Shown here: positions 1 to 15,316 of the stretch, in pieces | How the letters are laid out: each line of letters starts with the position of its first letter | How positions within the stretch are numbered: the stretch's first letter is position 1 | Assembly: GCA_026120035.1 (NCBI GenBank) | Contig: JALRME010000015.1 | Span: 861,830-925,829, forward strand | Source: Coleophoma eucalyptorum | Taxonomy: Eukaryota > Ascomycota > Leotiomycetes > Helotiales > Dermateaceae | DNA: 64,000 bases | Reading direction: 5' to 3' | The notes under the pieces: model-generated | Database searches by the model: none | The model's input: only the letters and a program-made list of their open reading frames with translations | Told to the model about the DNA's origin: nothing | Program-made: the position numbers and the translations under genes

Positions 1-1
1 A

Positions 2-52
2 ATCGAACGCGCGGTGCAGGAGAGGTTCGCACGCAGCATTGATGTCAGTTAA
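2..52 (+). CDS. possible 3' end of a gene cut by the window edge
   Basis: Frame 2 is open from the window edge for sixteen codons and ends at TAA (50-52). The short tail is charged and protein-like (ERAVQERFARS). Nothing else supports it, and sixteen codons can be open by chance. It is listed only because a gene entering from the left would look like this. No family can be named. Confidence 0.15.
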   Translation: MERAVQERFARSIDVS

Positions 53-1720
53 GCGACCGAAACGGACCTGCCGAGTGCCCGAACGTACGGGGTCTCTAGA
101 AAACCTTAAGATCATTCTCAACGCTGAAGGGAGTTTAGGGGTCTTTGGTCTCGCAAGGGAAAGTGGTAATAGACTTTGTGCTCTTTTCTTAAACTCGTAT
201 CGAGGTGTGTATTGCCTCGCCTAGAATTGCTAGTTGGTAAAGTGTGGTCTGGGCTGCTTTAACAAACTATACCACGGTGCCGAACTCGTTTTCAACATGT
301 TCTATATGCTCCTCCTGCAATATTATAGTAAAGGTATTCTGAAGACGTACTATTGATAACGGCCAAGTACTTACCCTGGACATGCTCGAGTTGGTTCCTT
401 GGATTTCATCAGTGAGTACTACCTATGCAGGTCATTACCACGGGTCTACCATGATAGGTCTTCTCTCTGGCGACATTGACTTGATGAATATTTCCTCCTT
501 CCTTTTTTTGATCTCCAATTACTCTTTCGAAATCTTTACAATATAGTGTTCATATTTGTTGATACAAGATTCTTTAATTTTCCTTTTTGATTTGAGGGTT
601 CTGCCTCAAGGAAGCCATGAAGCATCAGCGGGCTGAGATCGTTTGGTATGCATGAAGCAAGAAGCAGTGTTGCGCGAAGTTAGATAAATTTTAAGAACGA
701 CTAAGACTTGCTTATTGAGAGATTACACACGTAGAAAAGTCAACGTTGAGAAGTTTAGGGTGTAGATAATTTTGAAACCCTTCACAATTCCGAAATCTAT
801 AAATTGAGAGACCAGTCGATACAAACTTGCTCCATTCTATTCAGCATCAAGGAAGCTATCAATTGTATATAATGATCCGTATTTTCATAAGAGAGCCTTG
901 GGAAGCAAGGACTTTGTGTTCTTAGATTGCCCTTCAATATGTCTCCCGAACCAAGATACCTAGCTAGAGCAGGGTGGGATTTCACTTTAAGTTGCCAGAG
1001 GCGGGCAGAATATTTCGAAAGTGTTTACCACCAGGTATCATCACTTTGCTTAGTATCTATGGTATTTTGCGTTTTCTTGTATTTTCGTGAACTTGAATCA
1101 TCAGCCATCAGAAGATGGTCAAGTTAGGAAAGGCAATGGCATGACAACTTCGCAACAAGTTAATTCCTCAAGGCTGTTTTGAAACCGTGCTCAAAGTACT
1201 GCAGTTAACCATTTCAATAAATTATTACAGGTTGATGTAATGTGAAGCTGATACGAGTTAGAAAGACAAGATACCTTGAAGTAACAAACAAATACACGTG
1301 ACATCATCATATTTCATATCGACCAATCAAGCGCTTTCGAATTTGTCAAGTCAAAAAGCCGGAGCTACATCTCAAATACTTGGTTTTTATTTTATATATA
1401 TCAGGTATCTGGGGTGCTCTATAGAGAGTTTTAAAGAGGGAGTTTTCGTACAACTGATCTGGAAAATGAAATCTGTGGTGAGCTGACACTGAGATGAGGA
1501 TGAGATGAAAAAGATGCAGGCGTAAATGATAGTAAGCGTAGCTGCTCATTGGCCATCTCTTGATACCTGAGGCGTAAAATAAGGCCATACACGTGATCAA
1601 AAGTTGCTTCTCTTTGCGAATTCCGAAGGTCAACCTCGAAGTCGACCTCAATCTACCTCGCAGTCGCAGCAACCATCGATCCCTCCTCTCAATTGATTGA
1701 CTGTCGCACAAACCGCCGCG
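53..1720. other. AT-rich intergenic region, no gene seen
   Basis: Only short unrelated ORFs (all under about 120 codons, with no recognisable domain or splice continuity) occur here on either strand. The right end must contain the promoter and 5' leader of the Rieske gene. CACGTG occurs near 1295 and 1591. I see no repeat, tRNA or transposon signature. Confidence 0.5.
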
Positions 1721-2631
1721 ATGGCCTCCCTTACCGCCTCCTCGCGCACTCTGCTGCGCTCAATGCCACGATCCACAGCCGCTCTCCCTCTGCGTGCCCT
1801 TACCACCTCAACGAGTCTTTCCAGAGCCGCCGCATCCACCGACGCCCCCTCCTCATCTTTCGAGTCCCCCTTCCGTGGAATGGGAGGTGATCGTTCATCC
1901 AAGATCCCAGATTTCAGCCACTACAGGAGCAAGTCCGGGTCGAACTCAAATTTGCTGTTCCAGTACTTCATGGTCGGTACTATGGGTGCCATGACCGCTG
2001 CAGGTGCAAAGGCTACCGTCCAGGGTACGTGTGGAGCTTGACATAGCTAGGAGGAGTCCTTAGGAGCTCAATTGGACCATTGTACTGACCTGATCGATGT
2101 TAGATTTCTTGGTCAACATGTCGGCTTCTGCGGATGTTTTGGCCATGGCCAAGGTCGAGGTTGATCTTTCAAGCATTCCAGAGGGCAAGAACGTGAGTAG
2201 CACAGATTCGAGGCTTATATCAGTCATGCTGAGTAGATCAGGTCATTATCAAATGGCGAGGCAAGCCAGTCTTCGTCCGCCACCGAACTGCCGAGGAGAT
2301 CTCAGAGGCCGAGAGCGTCAACGTCGAGAGCCTACGAGACCCCCAGAATGATGCGGACCGTGTCAAGAAGCCAGAGTGGTTGGTTATGGTTGGTATGTGA
2401 TAAAAATTCTATATTTGGAAACCAGAGCAAATACTGATGCGCCATACAGGTGTCTGCACGCATTTGGGCTGTGTGCCCATTGGTGAAGCTGGAGACTTTG
2501 GTGGATGGTTCTGCCCATGCCACGGCTCTCACTACGATATTTCCGGACGTATAAGAAAGGGGCCTGCTCCATTGAACCTGGAGATCCCAGAGTACGAATT
2601 CCCAGAAGAGGGAGCATTGGTTATCGGTTAG
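1721..2631 (+). CDS. RIP1: Rieske iron-sulfur subunit of cytochrome bc1 complex
   Basis: Mitochondrial ubiquinol-cytochrome c reductase iron-sulfur subunit, 241 aa, from exons 1721..2024, 2104..2192, 2242..2392 and 2450..2631. The start is the ATG opening an Arg/Ser/Ala-rich matrix presequence (about residues 1-45, few acidic residues). A single membrane segment follows near residues 80-105 ([18 protein letters not shown]), then the soluble Rieske domain. Both 2Fe-2S cluster motifs are present in exon 4: CTHLGC and CPCHGSH, giving the two Cys/His ligand pairs plus the disulfide cysteines. The protein passes electrons from ubiquinol to cytochrome c1 at the inner membrane. Length and architecture match fungal Rip1. 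All junctions use GT/AG and restore the family sequence. It converges with the CCT1 gene downstream. Confidence 0.96.
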
Positions 2632-2934
2632 ACAGTGTGTGTATGAGAGGCAGATGAAATGTTATTATTTTGCTTGTTTGGAGCGGAGAAGTGGTAGAAT
2701 ACTTTAGAAGAGGCGGGATGATGCCGTTGTACAAAATCGTCAGACCCTTTTCAAGTACAAGTGCAAATTTCTGGGTAATGTGACAACATCAGGATCCAGA
2801 ACACTATCCATACTTGAAGCACCCGCTTGTTCACTTTACATTCCGACAAGAATACGCAAGAATACACCAAAACCGGAATTTTATATCTAGTCCGTAGTAT
2901 TACAGTCATGACTTTTATCTAACATTTAGCTCCA
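2632..2934. other. convergent 3' flank between Rieske and CCT1 genes
   Basis: About 300 bp hold the 3' UTRs of two genes facing each other. No ORF, repeat or RNA gene is visible. Poly(A) signals were not pinned down. Confidence 0.5.
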
Positions 2935-4790
2935 TCAATGACCATGTCCATCATCCTGCTCTCCCCTCTGCTCCGGATCAAGCTTGATCAGGGTATCTAT
3001 TCTCATAATCGAAATGCAAGCTTCCACGGCAGATTTCAATTGCTTGATCTTGCTCATACTTGGCTCCAAGACACCTGCCTTGATCTCATCTACAACCTTG
3101 CCTTTAGACAGATCCAGACCATAGTTTTTATAGTTCTTCTTCTTGGCAATGGTCTTCTCGTTCTCATTGGCATCACCCTCCTGGATGCGCTGAGAAAGAG
3201 CGTGGCGTGATCGGAGTTGTGCGACGAGTTCTGACGAGTCCTTAGCTGCGTTGACAGCAAGGGTTTTTGGAATGACAAGTAGGGCTTGGGCGAATTCGCC
3301 AATGGCCAGCTGCTCCCGGGAGCCAACAGTTCCTGCAAATTCTTCTAAGTAGATGTGAAGAGCGGTCTCAACAGCACCACCTCCTGGAACAATGCTACCA
3401 CTCTCAAGAGTTCTCTTGACGGCACACAGGGAGTCATGGACGGATCTCTCCATCTCGTCTAGTTGGAAGTCGTTGGCTCCTCGGAGAATAATGGATGCAG
3501 AGGTGTGCACCTTGGTGCCCTTGACGAGAATGCATTCGTCATCAGATATTCTCTCCTGGACAACTTCCTCCGCATGACCCAGAGATGATGCCTCAAACTT
3601 CTCATCACCGTTCAAATCCGACAAGGAGCTGATAAGTGTAGCCCCGGTTGCCTTGGCAATTCTTCGTAGATCTTCCTTCTTACACCTCCTAACAGCCATA
3701 GCTCCCTTTTCGATGAAGAGTTTAAGAACCAAATCATCAATACCCTTGGTGGTCATAATAACATTGGCGCCAGCCTTCAGAATCATTTCCACTCTATCCA
3801 TGACCATACCAGATTCTCGCTGTCTGATCTGTTCCAGTTGTTGTGGGTCGTCAATTGTGATGTGGACTCCCAGCTTCATTCGCTCCTTCTGCAAGTTCAT
3901 GTCCAATACAGCGATCTTTGCATCGGTAACTCTGGTGACCATGGCTTGTGATGCAACTGTGCAATTTAAGGCATAACCCTTAACCAAGATAGATTCCAAA
4001 GCTCCCTTTCCGTGTGCCTTCAAGATGTTGACTGCCTTCACTGGATACTTGGTCTCTTGTCGGTTGTTGGTCGACTTGACCGCTTGCATAGCATCTACAA
4101 CCATATTGGCGAAGAAATCTGAGTCTGAACCGATAATTTTGCTAGACATGGATGTTTTTGCAATATTGATCAATGATTCCCGTCCAAGAGTATCAACCTT
4201 TACGCTAATGTTCTCGTGCATGTACTTGACAGCTTCGCGGAGAGCAAGTCGGTAGCCAGTGATGATTGTGGTAGGATGTATTCGGTTCTTCATGAGTTCG
4301 TTTGCTCGTCGGAGAAGCTCTGCTGCAATAATGACCACAGACGTCGTTCCATCTCCAACCTCCTTGTCTTGTTGCTGTGCTAGATCAACAAGAATTTTAC
4401 CAGCGGGATGTTCAATATCGAGAAGAGAGAGGATAGTTGCACCATCGTTTGTGACTGTAACATCCTATTCATTATTAGGTGAGCTCTTGCTCTAGGCGAC
4501 AGTTGACTTACTCCTATATCGTCAACCATCATCTTATCGAGACCACTCGGGCCAAAGGAGCTCTTGACAACATTGGCAATAGCTTGAGTAGCAAGAACTA
4601 GAACGCTAGTTAGCAGATATATTGCTGCTGAAATTGTGAGAGGAGCTACCATTTTGGTCGCGAATATCTGAACCACTGATCTTAGTACCACCAAGGACTG
4701 CGATGTATTAGTGGTCTGCGATATCAAGGATTTTATTATTCCCTTACACAGAGTTCCGGCATTCCGAGGTTGTTCGAATAACGATCCCAT
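2935..4790 (-). CDS. TCP1: T-complex protein 1 subunit alpha (CCT1)
   Basis: Cytosolic group II chaperonin subunit alpha, 568 aa. Exons in transcript order are 4748..4790, 4650..4697, 4512..4597 and 2935..4464. Three small introns cluster in the first 330 bp, common for fungal CCT genes. The spliced N-terminus reads through NAGTL, then [15 protein letters not shown], then [20 protein letters not shown], the first nucleotide-binding block. The ATPase motif GDGTTS lies in exon 4, together with GGGAVE and the equatorial C-terminal block. The tail [10 protein letters not shown] before an Asp/Gly/His end identifies the alpha subunit. It folds actin, tubulin and WD40 proteins in the hetero-octameric TRiC ring. 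The gene is divergent from prolyl-tRNA synthetase over 501 bp. Confidence 0.95.
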
Positions 4791-5291
4791 ATTTGCGTAT
4801 ATTGATCAAATGTTGACGTTCCCTACAGAATTATGTCGCGAGGCGTGAGCTTGATTTTTCAGATCTCGCGTCGCAGTCCTGAGGCAGGATAATTCAGCCT
4901 TGTCACGTGTACAATATTAGCAACACGACAAAATGCTTGATAGTCTTGAATAAAATTCTTAAACGCAATGGGTAAAATAGATTAGGTTTAACTGAGACTG
5001 GATAATAGTTAAGCTTTCTGAGTACGCATGGTTCGAGGGTCACGTGAATATACAGCTTGCCCCTTGACGAGGCTGTGACCCCTCGATACTCGCTTAGCTC
5101 TATCGCGGGGTTCGGTGAACAGTCAACTTCTTTTGAGAATCGCGAAAGTGACTCTTCAAAAACTGTACTACCGCGTTATTGCCTGCGTTCGATAAAGCCA
5201 CCAATTCACTTTCGTGGATAATCACGACCTTTTTAAAAGGCCCTTAAACCGAATTTGCGGCTTGCGCAATACTTCAAAGTGTTAAGCAATC
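4791..5291. promoter_or_regulatory. shared divergent promoter of CCT1 and ProRS, two TCACGTG boxes
   Basis: This 501-bp region separates two head-to-head housekeeping genes. It carries TCACGTG at 4903-4909 and the full palindrome TCACGTGA at 5040-5047. TCACGTG is the core bound by Cbf1/USF-type bHLH factors in fungi. The motifs are seen; binding is inferred. No TATA element is obvious. Confidence 0.5.
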
Positions 5292-7021
5292 ATGGCGGAC
5301 GCCCCACAAGAACCAAGCAAGAGCGCTATCAAGAAGGCCGAGAAGCAAGCAAAGATGGCCGCCGAAAAAGCAGCAAAGGCAGCAAAGCAAGCTCTCCCTG
5401 TCGTTGGAGGAAAGAAAGCAGACGATATCATCGGCATCACGAACTCCAAGGCGCAAAACTTTTCAGCATGGTATCAAGAAGTAGTTCTGAAGGCAGAAAT
5501 GATTGAGTATTACACCGAGATTTCAGGATTCTTCATCTTGCGCCCATCTACCATGTTTATCTGGAACACAATTCGAAACTGGTTCCAAGAACGTATCGAG
5601 GCAATGGATGTGGAGGAGGCCAATTTCCCCATGTTCTTATCTTCCAAATCTTTGGAGAAGGAGAAGGACCACGTTGAGGGCTTCGCTCCTGAGCTTGCTT
5701 GGGTTACCAAGGCGTAAGTCATAACGATACTCAATATTTGCTTCATTTCTGACTTACAACTTTTAGTGGAGATAAAGACCTTGAGGTTCCTGTCGCAGTT
5801 CGTCCAACTTCCGAAGCTGTCATGTACCCATACTACTCCAAGTGGATTCGAAGCCACCGAGACCTTCCCCTTCGATTGAACCAATGGAACAGTGTTGTTC
5901 GTTGGGAAGCCAAGCAGACAACACCATTCTTGAGACACCGAGAATTCTTATGGCAAGAGGGTCACACCGCACACTTGACCGAGGAGCTTGCAGGAAAAGA
6001 GGTTTTAGAGATTTTGGAGCTCTATGCTGGTGTTTACGAGGAACTTCTAGCTGTCCCAGTCGTTCGTGGCCGCAAGACCGAAAAGGAGAAGTTTGCCGGA
6101 GGATATTACACCACAACTGTTGAGGGTTACATCCCATCAAATGGACGCGGTATTCAAGGAGCTACCTCTCATTGTCTGGGACAAAACTTCAGTAAGATGT
6201 TCGATATTACTGTCGAAGATCCTACTCCACTTGGAGAAGGCGAGAAGGCAAAGCACATCCATGTCTGGCAAAATTCTTGGGGTCTGTCTACTCGTGTCAT
6301 CGGCGTCATGGTCATGATCCACTCCGACGATAAGGGTCTTGTTTTACCACCCCGAATTTCTAAGCTTCAAGCTATTATCATTCCTGTTGGTATCAACAAG
6401 AAGACTACCCCAGAAGATAAGTCCAAGCACTACGACAAGCTTCATGAACTTAAGAATACCCTCAAGAAAGCTGGTGTACGAAATGACTACGATGTCCGAG
6501 ATGGTTACACTCCTGCATGGAAGTTCAATGACTGGGAGCTGAGGGGTGTTCCACTGCGACTGGAGTATGGTCCAAAGGACGCTGCCGAGAACGTTGTATC
6601 ATACGCTCGTCGTGATACCGGTGAGAAAGGCACCCTTCCAATCGCTGATCTCAGCACCTCAGTCCCAGCGCTTCTCGAGACCATCCAAAAGGATATGTAC
6701 ACAAAGGCTGAAGCTTCATTCCGTGATCACCGCCTCAACATTACCAAGTGGGAAGATGTCGTTCCTGCACTCGATTCCAGGAACGTCGTCTTAATTCCAC
6801 ACTGCTTAGCTGAGAAGTGCGAGGACAAGATCAAGGACTTGACCAAGAGCGAGGAGATCGATGAGGGCCCAGGCCATGAGAAGGTTCCCAGCATGGGCAT
6901 GAAGAGTTTGTGCATTCCCTTTGAGCAGCCTGAGGGCATTGTCAAGGGTGAAACCAAGTGCTTGAACCCTGAGTGTGGTGCTTTTGCCGAGAGCTGGTGC
7001 ATGTTTGGCCGCAGTTACTAG
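5292..7021 (+). CDS. prolyl-tRNA synthetase, cytosolic
   Basis: Class II aminoacyl-tRNA synthetase of the eukaryote/archaea type, 558 aa, from exons 5292..5713 and 5767..7021. It charges tRNA-Pro in the cytosol. A Lys/Ala-rich helical N-terminal extension (about residues 10-45, KKAEKQAKMAAEKAAKAAKQ) precedes the catalytic core. Motif 2 is seen as FLRHREFLWQEGHTAH and motif 3 as WGLSTRVIG. The anticodon-binding domain starts near residue 350 (AIIIPVG). The C-terminal zinc-binding domain has the cysteines of CLNPECGAF and ends in the conserved CMFGRSY. No bacterial-type INS editing domain is present, as expected for this type. The first ATG is kept because it opens the basic extension and follows the divergent promoter. 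Confidence 0.95.
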
Positions 7022-7956
7022 ATGTCACAGCTGCAGTCTTTCGTGAATGAAGGAGTTGCAACAAGGCTATTTTGGCAAGCAATCTCAACCAAAGCTTTTG
7101 AGGTGTCTATCTAACATCGGACGAGATTATGAGGATTCGGTGATGAGGATACACCCGCAAGCTATTCGAGCCAGGGTGGCATGGCATTATGACTGGTCTG
7201 TTGTAGAAGTGATGATGACGACGAATGTCGATGAAATAGGGGTTTTCCACGGCTGGGGAAAATGAAAGAAAATGGAAGAAAAAAAAATATGATTACCCAA
7301 ATGTTTGTTTTTTACACTGCTACATATTCTGTTCTTCCCTTTCATATGATTTATCTCTTCGCCTCCTTTTTCATGTGATTTTTGACTATGGGATGGAATG
7401 CCAAAACGAGTAAGCCAGACTAACCATCGTGTTTCGATGTAGGATCACATCTTTCTCTTTAGCATGCCGTCGTAAAAGATCTGTTTTGAATTTCTGTAAT
7501 CTAGGTGAGAGAAGGTAAGAAGGTACTCTCTATTACCATTACCATCACCGTCACCAATCCGTGTTTTCTCATGAGTGCGTGTCTGGACATAACGTTTATT
7601 CTTTTCGTCCTGCATTAAACCGCATGCCATGCCCATATCAGTTCATTCCATGCCAATGTTCATTTGTGCCATTATTAAAATCATCTCATCTCATTCCTTT
7701 CGTCTTTCAATGAGTCCATCCACTGTTCTCGAGACTACCCAACCTATGCAGTCCCTCGTTCCCTTAACCAGTTTATTGGTAGGGATCTCGCATGTCTCCT
7801 AATGATGATCTTCCCTGACCCCCAAGGACACTTACTAGCCTCCCCTGTCCTGTGCTCCCTGATTCACAACAAAATACACAGTGTCTTGAAAAAGGTGTTG
7901 ATCCAACCCAATTGCTTTCGCTACCTTGCCAAACTTTCACTATTTGGCGGTTGAAC
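7022..7956. other. convergent 3' flank between ProRS and PKC
   Basis: AT- and pyrimidine-rich sequence between two convergent stops. Short ORFs occur but none has family features or splice continuity. It probably holds two 3' UTRs. Nothing else is seen. Confidence 0.45.
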
Positions 7957-11780
<3,824 letters not shown>

Positions 11781-13053
11781 GATGGTGCTTGCTAAGGGGG
11801 GGTGGGGGCGCGTGTCGACACGCCGCAAATAGAGGTGATGGTGAGGTCAGTCAGTGGGAATCGCAGTTCTCTCCAGAAGCGCTTCCAGATGTGAATCGGA
11901 TGGAGGTGGGGTATTCGTCGGTAAGGTAGTGTTTTGTTGATAGGCAGGACTGTCGACTTGGCGAGGCGAGGAGGGTGTGGGTAGCAAGCAGAGCAGATCA
12001 TGGAAGACTGAAGATTTTCAACCAGCTCGCCGCATGGATGACAGGCCTTCCCGCTCGCAAAATCCAGTCGTATAGCGTTTCGAATTATATCAGAAAGCAC
12101 AAACAACACGTGAGGAGGAACGAAGGGACCCGCTGCGTGATGTTGATTTGCTTGAATTGCTTTGGCTTTTGGTGGTGGTCGACACAGCCTCTTCCAGCTG
12201 GCTACCGAGCGAGTGCAGGGGAGTGGGGGACAGCACCACGTTGAGGCGACTTGCAACTAACGGGATACGAGGACGGCGGCGGAAAAGAGACAATGGAAAA
12301 AACCGCCGTGCAGCGGGTAACACGAAGAAACGACTACGAGAAGCACTTTGCCGGCTAGTGGAGGGTTGTTGATTACCTCGGACGCAAGATCGCGTGCCTG
12401 TCTATACGGTTCAGTTCAGGCTTGACCAGCTCTGCCCGAAAAGTGTGTGTGGCAATGGAGGGTAAGGCAGGAGGAGGAGGGCAGAAGGACCGAAAGTGTA
12501 AGTAAGCACGCTCAACTTGACAATCGAAAAAAATTCCACAGAATACGGATACCTAGGTTGCAAGGTAAAGATTACAACGGTCCTGGAATTGAGGCCGCAA
12601 TCGATGAGGGGTGAAATAGCGGAGGTGTCACCTTTGTTACTCTGGAGACTCGCCTCAGGAGACACAACCCCTGTTCGTTGAGGTCAGAAGCAGGTGCAGG
12701 CACACAGACATCCGGGCATTAAGACATCGTCATCGTCATCGTCGGAGCTCTGACCTTGTCTATGTCAACTATCCACAGTACTGCCTAACATCATGCCTTG
12801 ACTTTAAGAACCTTCATCCGTTCTCTTGTATGGATGAAATGTTTCGGGAAGCATGAATTACGGACCCACGAAACACCATAGTCAAGACTGGTTCTGTGCA
12901 TTTCGTCTTAAAATATATCTGATGTGTTTATAGAAGTACAGCCAAAGCCACGCACATTACAAAAGCTTCTCTTGCTGTGACGAGGAAGATAATGCACGGA
13001 TGACGCCTGTCTATACCTGGAATAAGAAGGATTCTTTGCCTTTTTTCTACCGC
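11781..13053. promoter_or_regulatory. PKC promoter and leader region; no gene seen
   Basis: The 1.27 kb upstream of PKC and downstream of the acyl-CoA dehydrogenase stop should contain the PKC promoter and a long leader. An imperfect CATCGT triplet repeat runs at about 12725-12743, and CACGTG occurs near 12107. ORFs here are short and featureless. Confidence 0.4.
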
Positions 13054-14604
13054 TTACACCTTGTACTCTGCCTTCAGCAGCTTGGCAATCGTTGTCAATT
13101 GAATGTTACTCGTTCCCTCGTAAATGGCTCCGATCTTGCTATCGCGCCACATCTTCTCTGCGATCCCTTCCCGGACAAATCCCTGAAAGAGCATATCAGT
13201 AAATATTCCCACATGAAGAGACATATACATATATATAACTTACCATACCACCCATCCATTCGACCGCCAATCCACTAACTCGCCCAGCGACTTGCGAGGC
13301 AAACAGTTTAGCCATGGCAGCATCCTTGACAAAATCTTCTCCTGCCTCCTTCTTGCGTGCGGCGTTAAAAACCAAGGCTCTCGCTGCGGCAATTTCCGTA
13401 TAGGACTGAGCCATTTGGTGCTGCATTCCTTGGAAATCACCAATTGCTTGGCCAAACTGCTTTCGCTCGAAAACATATCTAAATGTACTGTTAGTGGGGC
13501 AACACATATGCCAACATGGACTACTCACTTCGCAGCGTTCTCGAAGGCTCCGAGGGCAAGTCCGGTCATTTGAGCAGCGATACCTATTCGGCCCTCGTTC
13601 AAGAGTGAAATGGCATATTTATAACCGTGTCCCTCTTGACCGAGAAGATTGCCTTTAGGAATTTCGACATCGTCAAAATTAAGCACACAAGTGCTGCTTG
13701 CCTTGATACCAAGTTTCTTCTCCTTCTTTGCAATGGAGAAGCCTTTCATTCCCTTCTCGACAATGAATGCTGAGATTCCCTTGTACCCTTTGCTGTGATC
13801 CAAGTTTGCAAAGACGATAAAGAAGTCGGCCTCCATGGAGTTGGTGATCCACATCTTGCTTCCTGTGATCGTGTAGCCGGTATCTGTTTTGACTGCTTTG
13901 GTAGCGAGCGCAAAGGCATCTGATCCGGAAACAGGCTCGGAGAGGCAGAACGACCCTGCGGTCATTTAGTATACCTTTCGAGGGCACAGATAAGGAAGGA
14001 ATTCGAACTCACCAACAGTACTTGTAGCCAATTTAGGTAACCATTTTTTCTTCAATTCTGAGCTCGCATAGTTCAGAATTGCTGTGTTGACCAAAGTATT
14101 GTGCACATCCACCATAACACTGACACTGGGGTCGACTCTTGCCAGCTCCTCGATTCCGACGATAGCAGCAGTAAAGTTCATTCCTGCGCCACCAAACTCC
14201 TCCGGAATCTCAACACCCATGAAGCCCTGTTCAAAGAGCTGCTCAACAATCTCTGGATCCATCTTCTCCGCCTCATCCATCTCTCGTACTTTAGGGGCAA
14301 TAACCTCATTGGCGAACTTCGCTACGGATTCGGCCATCATCGTTTCCGTCTCCGAGTAATGAGTGATTGGGGTTGGAGGGATATCGGAAATGTCTACAGC
14401 CTCGCTGCGTTGTCTCATCGTTGTGGATAGTGCCCTTGTGCCACTGCCTCTCAATTAGCTCTTTGAATATCCCTTTCTGCGTACAGAATAGTGTATGACT
14501 TACTGTTGGTATATCCTGCTAGGCCTAGCAATTCTGACAGCTGGACGAGCAGAAGATGTAGCTCTTGTGGCCAGTGGCCTTAACGCTCTCGCGAGAGTTG
14601 CCAT
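13054..14604 (-). CDS. mitochondrial short/branched-chain acyl-CoA dehydrogenase
   Basis: FAD-dependent acyl-CoA dehydrogenase, 442 aa. Exons in transcript order are 14504..14604, 14013..14449, 13529..13955, 13244..13478 and 13054..13182. Exon 1 encodes an Arg/Ala-rich presequence without acidic residues ([20 protein letters not shown]). The mature enzyme shows the N-terminal helical block ([13 protein letters not shown]) and the FAD-contacting middle domain ([23 protein letters not shown]). The C-terminal block has the catalytic-base motif [10 protein letters not shown]. This places it with the SBCAD/SCAD group, oxidising short or 2-methyl-branched acyl-CoAs in fatty acid or isoleucine/valine breakdown; substrate is inferred. 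The exon 1/2 acceptor (TTGAG before AGGCAG) is the weakest junction because it is not a pyrimidine-rich site, but the nearer CAG runs into a stop. Confidence 0.9.
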
Positions 14605-15316
14605 TGCTGAATGGGATGTTGGGATAGAAATTCTAGGAAGAGTGAAATCCCAAGGTAATTCTAGGGCAATTATTTAAAACCTGCAATGACTCGTAAAGAA
14701 AGATGACATATAATAGATAGTGCACTAAGGTAGGAAACGATTAATGTAAGTCTGTTTCCTCGTGACGCGATAACCTCGGCCCCGGGATCTCCACACGGCT
14801 AGCAACGGTAATGGTTGACCTGGGGAAAATTACCGGAGAGACCACGGAGACCCATATCAAATTTGTAGAAGCAAGTCTCAGGACGGATTCCAAAAAGGAC
14901 AGCTCCTTTTCGGCAGTCATGTATTTGGTTTTCAGTTAAGAAGTCAACATTCAGTACCTGTTATGAAGGTGTCGGATTTAACATGTGGATGCCTTGTCAC
15001 ATGTCAAATAATGTACACCACAGCTTACCATCTCACTCAAAGAGTCAATTCATTCAATAAGTCCAAGCGTGTCTAACACACTTTTACCAAAAAAGGAACC
15101 TTAATGGCACCAACCCCGCGCCTCTAAATAGAGAAGTTCCTTTCCAATTCTAATTTGAAATACCTGACCGTAACGCCAAATTGTGAAAAAGTCACAGCTT
15201 TCAGTAAGACACTTTTAGATCCGCCTATCAACCTTGTATACCCAACAGTCATGAATTCATTTTGTCTAGATAAAGTCGTGACAATTACCATATATCCGAT
15301 CCTCTTCGTGGATTCT
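14605..15316. other. intergenic region, no gene seen
   Basis: Between two genes transcribed leftward. It should hold the acyl-CoA dehydrogenase promoter and the MFS 3' UTR. Only short ORFs occur. No repeat or RNA gene is visible. Confidence 0.45.
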
